From: Fusarium oxysporum f. sp. lycopersici 4287
Lineage: Eukaryota; Ascomycota; Sordariomycetes; Hypocreales; Nectriaceae
DNA: 64,000 nucleotides
Reading direction: 5' to 3'
Assembly (NCBI RefSeq): GCF_000149955.1
Contig: NC_030994.1
Span: forward strand, 620,001 to 684,000
Below the pieces are notes generated by a model that saw only the letters and a list, made by a program, of their open reading frames with translations, was not told the DNA's origin and did no database searches. Of the stretch, positions 58,629-64,000 are shown in pieces (position 1 is the stretch's first letter; each line of letters starts with the position of its first letter). Made by a program: the position numbers and the translations under genes.

Positions 58629-60068
58629 ATGACGTCCGAACATAGACTTGGGCCTCAAGAGGGCGATTTCATCGTTGGTCACTATGTCTAGATCCAACGG
58701 CTTACCCACTGACTGTATTCTAGAACCCAGATACCTTCTCTGACGCGGACTGAACCATTTCACAGGTAAGTTGAGGGGTCGTCAGGTCATTCTTTGAAGC
58801 TGGAACTTATACCATCAGCCGGTTACCGATTCCTTGGCTTCGCTGCGATCAAGCATTCTTGAGCATCAGATTGAGAATGGCCGTACATATCACTCAATGA
58901 GTGCTGGAAGCAGGTCGAACATTTGCAAGTGGCGTGATCTTGGCTGACAATTGGTAGAATACGCATACCCCAACGATCAAAGCGAGAACGAGCGTCTGGG
59001 TAAGTGTGATGATAAGCAGATCCTCACAGTTATCAGATACTTTTACAGAGATCCAGCACAATGTCTGGCTCCTCACTCTGTGTGGAAGTCTGGCACTCTG
59101 CCCCAAGGGTAATGAGGCAGCAAAGAGAGTTCTTGATGTAGGCACTGGAACAGGGTGTTGGGCTATTGAATATGGTCAGTCGCCGTCGCAGTAATTAGTG
59201 ACATTACTAACCCATTGCAAGCCGATGCTTTTCCACAGTCGGAAGTAAGTTACTCCAGATAGGCGAGAGAGATGTTGCTGATCAAACAGGTCATTGGCGT
59301 GGATCCGAGCCCAACTCAGCCGACTATGTAAGCTATCAATTCTCAGGCACAGCAGAATCTGACAAACAAAGGGTACCTATCAACTGCACATTTGAAATTG
59401 ACGATCTCGAAAAAGATTGGACTTGGGCAAAACCCTTTGATTTCGTCTTTAGCCGCGTCATGGCGGGTAGTTTCGAAGATTACGATGCTTTCATCTCCAA
59501 AGCCTACAAGTTAGTTCCACCTTCGTGTTGAGGTCGTTTCTGACATTTTTCAGGGCCCTCGAGCCAGAAGGGTGGTTCGAAATGCAAGACATAGTCCTTC
59601 CCTACAAATCCGACGACGGCACCCTCCACGCAGACCTCGAGCTCGCCAAACTAGGCCACTACTTCTGCGAAGCCAGTAAAATCCTCGGCCGCTCAGTCGA
59701 AGCCCCGCGTCATTACAAAAGCATGATGCAAAAAGCAGGCTTCATCAACATTGTTGAGCGTCACTTCAAATGGCCTCTCAACGAATGGGCCAAAGACCCT
59801 TACTACAAGGAGATTGGCGCTTGGAGCTTTGCTAACCTTGATGGTGGGCTTGAGGGCTTGACTTTGGCGCTGTTCACGAGGGGGATGAAGTGGACTAAGG
59901 AGGAGACTATGACTTTTTGTGCGGAGGTGCGCAAGCACCTGAGGGATCCTAGGATCCATGCCTATCTTCCTGTGTAAGTTGCATTTCGATGGATTGAGAT
60001 CTTACTAATCTTTGGGTAGTATTGTTGTTTATGGGCAGAGGGCAGAGTCAGCCTCTACTGACGAATAA
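58629..60068 (+). pseudogene. LaeA-type SAM methyltransferase with two 5' lesions
   Basis: This is a class I methyltransferase of the large fungal LaeA/TAM-like family. Exons with matching phase are 58629-58673, 58724-58765, 58819-58913, 58958-58999, 59049-59174, 59222-59244, 59290-59327, 59372-59509, 59554-59973 and 60020-60068. The SAM-binding motif RVLDVGTGTGCWAIEYAD crosses an intron; later motifs are EIDDLEKDWTW and EPEGWFEMQD. Upstream exons carry the usual acidic leader (NPDTFSDAD) and ENGRTYHSMSAGS, then YAYPNDQSENERL. A TGA (58751-58753) interrupts exon 2, and one extra A at the start of exon 4 breaks phase. Everything from exon 5 on is intact, so the loss looks recent or the 5' model is incomplete. 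Confidence 0.7.
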
Positions 60069-61729
60069 GCGTTGAGTATCGAGTTCACAACCTGACATAG
60101 TAATAAACTATCTGACTAGTTCAAAACTTAGTGTCGTCTTCCCAACCTTGGAGGTGATACTCTGCTTGGTTCTCGTTTCTCTGTTCTATCAACCCAAATT
60201 ACATATCACTAAAATCAGAGCAGAAAAGCCAAACCGTTTAAATTTTTCATCAAATTCCCCATCCTGACCAAATGCTGGAACACCAAACCGTTATAGTTCT
60301 TTAACAAATGCCTTGTCCTCGATTCAGCAGAAGTTCGTTTGTTTGTTTGTTTGTTTGTTTGTTTGTATATTTTTCGTCTGGGTGGCTGTAACGAAGCCAG
60401 ATCTCCTACTGGAGCAAAAGACGTGCTGAGCTAGCTAGGTACAGGGAAACCCCGCTTCCTTCACCATCCAGCATACCAATGGCACAAAAGGTGCTGTATT
60501 TCTCAAGCCCGTCACCCGTCAGCGGGTTCGGGGGCAATCTACTGTCGAGCTTTTTCCACCGACCAGAATTCTCTCACGCATCACTACATCTGCTGACGCA
60601 GTCCACAATCTCCAGTAACCAAGTTGTAGCTCGTAGTCGACTGTCGTGGCGGCAGGGAAAAACCTTGGGAAGGAATCAGAGGCCGGCGGTGCGGCTTGCC
60701 TTCAAAGGGGAAAAACCCATCGCAATCGGCGTCGTTGATCGGGAGGATGTCGCTACCGATGCCACGGGCACCGTCCTCCGATATCTAAGGCGTTCTGGTT
60801 CTGAGGTGCCGCCATTAGATCCGACAAAGGTGTTGTCAGAGAAGGTGAACTCTCCAAAATTCCTTCTCTGAAAACTGCTGTTAGGGAGCCGATGGCGTCC
60901 CCGCAGTATTGTGTGGCCGAGTAGCCCGTAGAAAATCCCGCTCCTAACAGTGCACTAACAGTGCGTGCCAAGAAAGAATTTTTACAGGGGAGAGTTGTTC
61001 AGCAGAAGTTCTCTCGTAGTCTCATGCAGCTCCAGGGTATGCAAGATCTCTCCTACTTTGTTGGGTTAGCCCCTCGCCTCCTCCATCCAACTGCCACTCC
61101 CTTCAAACCGGTTAAATTCCCTAAAGCGACAAAACATACATAACCCAGGTACCCGATAACCCAATCTATGCTTAAATCACCCGTCAACTGTCAAAGTCAA
61201 GTTCCTGATAATCATTCACAACCTGCAGCCAATCACATCCTCAGCCCGCCAACAATTCCTCCCCAACAGACCTAGCAACCCCCTGCGCCGCTAGAACCCA
61301 ACAGGGAATAATCCGGTGCTCATCTCGGCGCTTTACCCCGCGTTTCGCCTCCCGTCGCAGCCAAACTCGCACACCCAAAGCAAAGAAATTCAACGCTCGC
61401 TTTTGCTACCGTTCCCTTTCCTACTCTCTACACGTGCGTGTGTATGTACACCTGACATAGTTACCTTACCTCCTAGTGTCAATCCTGACACTTTCATCTT
61501 CAGTGCCAAGTAAAAGACACGGGGTTTATCGTAACCAGGTTTCAAGTCTATTTAACTGGTCGACGTCGGACGCGTCTCCCCTTTTTTTTTTCTTTCTTCA
61601 CCGTTGAGTTTTCCTCACTCAAGCATCGCCAAAACCCTCGTTCAAAACAGTGGATATCCCTTTCGATATTGACAGCCAGACTATATAACTTTACCACCTC
61701 CCTATTTCAGCCACCTCGACTCACCTCTC
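60069..61729. other. Intergenic region, no accepted gene
   Basis: A 130-codon frame at 60479-60871 starts with ATG but shows no family features. The stretch also carries a GTTT microsatellite (60337-60364). Its right end (61550-61729) is CT-rich and looks like the leader of the bZIP gene. Confidence 0.45.
60337..60364. repeat. GTTT microsatellite
   Basis: About seven uninterrupted copies of gttt. Length is probably variable among strains; no function is evident. Confidence 0.85.
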
Positions 61730-62814
61730 ATGTCCGCGTCTCCACCTAGCGGCTCGTCCAAGCGACGGGTACGCACAGAGGCTCAAATGAGCCAGAAGCG
61801 ACTGGCAGATCGCGTCAAGCACAGAGAGAACCGGCAGGAGCACAAACAACGTATGGAGCGGATGGAAGCAGACATAGCACAGATCAGAAAGAACCTCGAC
61901 ACCGTTTCCGCTCAGCTCCGGACGCTTCCGCAGTTGAGCGCTGATCTGGTGGCTTTGCAACAGAGATCTTCGCAGAAACCCCCTGGCGAGGCTTATGAGA
62001 TGGACACGAGCGTTGAGACCCCGGACTTCCCCGCAGGGCGACGAGCGCCAGCTGCTGCTCCATGTGCGGCAGACCACCACGATATCCCGCCTGCCGAGGT
62101 TCCGGAGGTGGTGTCGAGTTTATTCCCCACGCCGTCGCATGTCGATTGCCGATGCGGAGTGCAACATCACTCGCAGGCGGATTGTCTCGAGTATCGGAGT
62201 TTCGCGATACTTTACGAGACCCATGCTGCTTTTCCCAAGGATCCGCTCCACGCTAGGTCCTTGCCGAGGAACCCTGAGCTGCCTAACATGACGCTTCACT
62301 CTTACGGGGATAATGCAGTCACATGTTTTCTGACCTCGTTTCTCAAGGGTTTTGAGATGGCTAGTGTGGAGACTTTGTTTGGGGTCTATTTCTTTGCCTA
62401 TCGTCTCATGAGAGTAAGTTTATCTTTACCCTATAGTCTCCTGCATACTAATCCTTCGCGTAGTGGCGCTTACATCCTGATCCTATGACTCTCAAGGATG
62501 TACCGCCGTGGCTGCTTCCTACCGAGGTTCAGAATACCTATCCACATCCTGTGAGCATCGATTACATCCCTTGGCCCGACCTGCGAGACTTTTTGTGTAC
62601 GAATCCACGTATCAAGTCAAGGCATTCAGTCAAGATATACCTTGAGTCTCTTCAACTAAAATGGCCGCCTGGATGTCCTTTGATGGCTGTCGAAGGTGGT
62701 CAGGTTTGCGTAAGCCCCGAGTTTGAGGCTATTGCATGTGATCTCAATAATTGGGAACTAGGGCCACCCTGGTTAGAGGCTTTTCCTCGTTTGGTTTCAC
62801 TTGTGCATCCTTGA
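61730..62814 (+). CDS. bZIP-type transcription factor with DUF3425-like domain
   Basis: This is a nuclear regulator of a fungal bZIP family. Two exons (61730-62413 and 62464-62814, intron 62414-62463) encode 344 residues. The basic region is near residues 20-45 (QKRLADRVKHRENRQEHKQRME), followed by a short leucine-spaced helix (IAQIRKNLDTVSAQLRTL). The C-terminal half matches the DUF3425-like form: DNAVTCFLTSFLKGF, FFAYRLMRWRLHPDP, VPPWLLPTEVQ and WPDLRDFLCTNP. The basic region departs from the classical bZIP NxxAAxxCR pattern, as is common in this group. No target is evident. Confidence 0.85.
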
Positions 62815-62854
62815 GTCTTGGCCCATGTTTCTTGGTCCGTATGTTGGAAAGATG

Positions 62855-62888
62855 AGAGCAGTTAAGAGCAGTTAAGAGCAGTTAAGAG
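62855..62888. repeat. 10-bp tandem repeat
   Basis: Three perfect copies of agagcagtta plus a partial fourth, in the 3' region of the bZIP gene. Confidence 0.85.
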
Positions 62889-62988
62889 AGGTGATCGTTG
62901 TGTTTTGTCATAGATACCATAGTCTACACCGTACATGGAAATGAATCACATTTCCTCCAACTTGTTCCACGCCTCAGCTCTCAGGGAG

Positions 62989-63108
62989 CAAGAAAACTTA
63001 GGACCTCTACTCTAAGCGACAAAAAGGCTTAGGCAAGTTTGGTATAACTTAGGAGGGCTTTAAATTAGCCATTTTTATCACCTAGGATAAAGCTCCCAAG
63101 TTTTCTTG
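62989..63108. mobile_element. MITE-like element with 14-bp terminal inverted repeats
   Basis: The left end caagaaaacttagg (62989-63002) matches the reverse complement of the right end (63095-63108, caagaaaacttggg) at 13 of 14 positions. The element is 120 bp, has no coding capacity and contains internal repeats of the cttagg type. Size and TIRs fit a miniature inverted-repeat transposable element. A target-site duplication is not obvious, and I see no second copy in the window, so this is tentative. Confidence 0.45.
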
Positions 63109-63114
63109 TCTCCC

Positions 63115-63894
63115 CTAGCCACGTTGCCTTACAATTGACCTTCCCTCAAGAGCGCACTGTTTTCCATTACGTGGCTGGCGTGTCGCTTCCATCAGCTTCT
63201 CTAATGCCTGTCGATCAGCTTCTTTAGTACGCGTGTACAAACCCACTGAGATTCCTGGCATGTCGTCGTCAAAAAAACAAGTTGGTTTCCGCAAATGCTC
63301 CCTTAAGGGCCTATACCACATCGTGGCCCAGAATCCATCACCCTAGGTGATATAACTTCCAGCCATACCGTCAGTGCCCGGGCGACCTGAATAGTGTTCC
63401 AAGAAAGCTCCGCAGCCTGCCCCTTCGAAAGTGAAGTTCTGCAACAGGGGCAAATGTTGGTGAACGCGATCGAACATGTTTGACCATCGTAGGTCACTCA
63501 TGTACCAACCAGGTCGGATTTCTCCAAAATGTGGCGTATTCAGCATGGAACTAAGGTTTGGGTGATGCATTTCTTCGTAGCTGTCTGCCAGTTTCTTCCA
63601 GCCACTTAGGTTGACGCCCCAGTATTAAAAATCATGCTGGTGCACAACACAATGTGTCGCAATTTTGCAATTGTAGAGCTGAAGATCAATAAGGGAACGC
63701 TGTTCAAGAACCCAGTCAAACTGATCTTGTCGAAGGATAATATAATGATCCAGCTTCAGTCGCTTCAGCCGTGGAAATGATAGACCTTTGCCATTGAATT
63801 CGACAGGGATAGCACCCAGAGCCAACCGGCAAGCGTCAGCTCGACCAGTCGTTCGGCGACTGAAGGCAACAGTGTCTATTGAATATATGGTGAA
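63115..63894 (-). pseudogene. F-box/LRR-like protein fragment with internal stops
   Basis: One minus-strand frame stays open from about 63894 to 63115 apart from TAA at 63625-63627 and TAG at 63343-63345. It encodes leucine-rich-like sequence (LSFPRLKRLKLDHYIILRQDQFDWVLEQRSLIDLQLYNCK), typical of the LRR part of fungal F-box proteins, then LSGWKKLADSYEEMHHPNL and a basic C terminus. Both stops could arise from glutamine codons by C-to-T change. The 5' part, with any F-box, would lie beyond 63894 and possibly beyond the window. A TAG or intron boundary occurs near 63899. Confidence 0.6.
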
Positions 63895-64000
63895 AATATG
63901 AAGTTCTCTCTATCATCATAAGCGTAAGTGAAGTACATGTGTAGTCGGTCGATGTTTCGCAACAAATTATGGGTCAGATCTTTCGGCAGTGGCGTATCCT

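Larger units (their letters stand above)
62815..63114. other. Spacer with short repeats and TIR element
   Basis: This contains a 10-bp tandem repeat (62855-62888) and a ~120-bp element with terminal inverted repeats (62989-63108). No coding sequence was seen. Confidence 0.6.

Noticed and set aside
60479..60871. 130-codon plus-strand frame starting with ATG
   Set aside because: No recognisable domain, a competing minus-strand frame, and surrounding sequence that looks like promoter; kept only as a note in the spacer entry.

Overview
The window is from a filamentous ascomycete, most likely a Fusarium-type sordariomycete (inference). The support is compact multi-exon genes with 41-50 nt GT..AG introns and CTAAC/CTAAT-like branch points, a fungal Dicer, fungal SNARE, F-box and transcription-factor families, and a STAND/NLR-like relic. 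There are no operons, CRISPR arrays or prokaryotic signals.

Layout. 1-5677 has no convincing gene and ends in a pyrimidine-rich leader for a homeodomain regulator (5678-7618) whose reading frame is disturbed. 9762-46791 is mostly conserved housekeeping and metabolic sequence: a Dnf3-like P4-ATPase flippase, a VAMP7/Nyv1-type R-SNARE, the mitochondrial helicase Suv3, a dual-specificity-phosphatase-like protein, a Dicer-like protein (DCL1 type), an ARF-like GTPase fused to three long tandem repeats, ubiquitin hydrolase Yuh1, a disordered S/P/R-rich protein, a tRNA-Thr(CGT), a mitochondrially targeted phosphosulfolactate-synthase-like protein, an SDR and a flavin amine oxidase. Inside this stretch lies a less conserved insert (21.7-27.0 kb): two convergent proteins without recognised families, followed by a diverged ~205-bp tandem repeat.

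46.9-64 kb is different. An F-box gene has one in-frame TGA. A PNP/UDP-phosphorylase plus ankyrin gene is heavily broken. A fungal transcription-factor-domain gene has a frameshift, a LaeA-type methyltransferase has two 5' lesions, and an F-box/LRR-like gene at the right edge has two in-frame stops. Intact genes lie between them: an M28 aminopeptidase, a retinol-dehydrogenase-like SDR and a DUF3425-type bZIP factor. A small TIR element sits beside the right-edge pseudogene. I read this as an accessory zone of gene birth and death next to a conserved block.

Coherent functions are few, as expected for eukaryotic gene order: membrane and vesicle traffic (flippase, SNARE, ARF fusion), RNA metabolism (Suv3, Dicer) and ubiquitin biology (Yuh1, F-box proteins). 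The most novel-looking item is the ARF GTPase with its triplicated ~150-residue C-terminal module.
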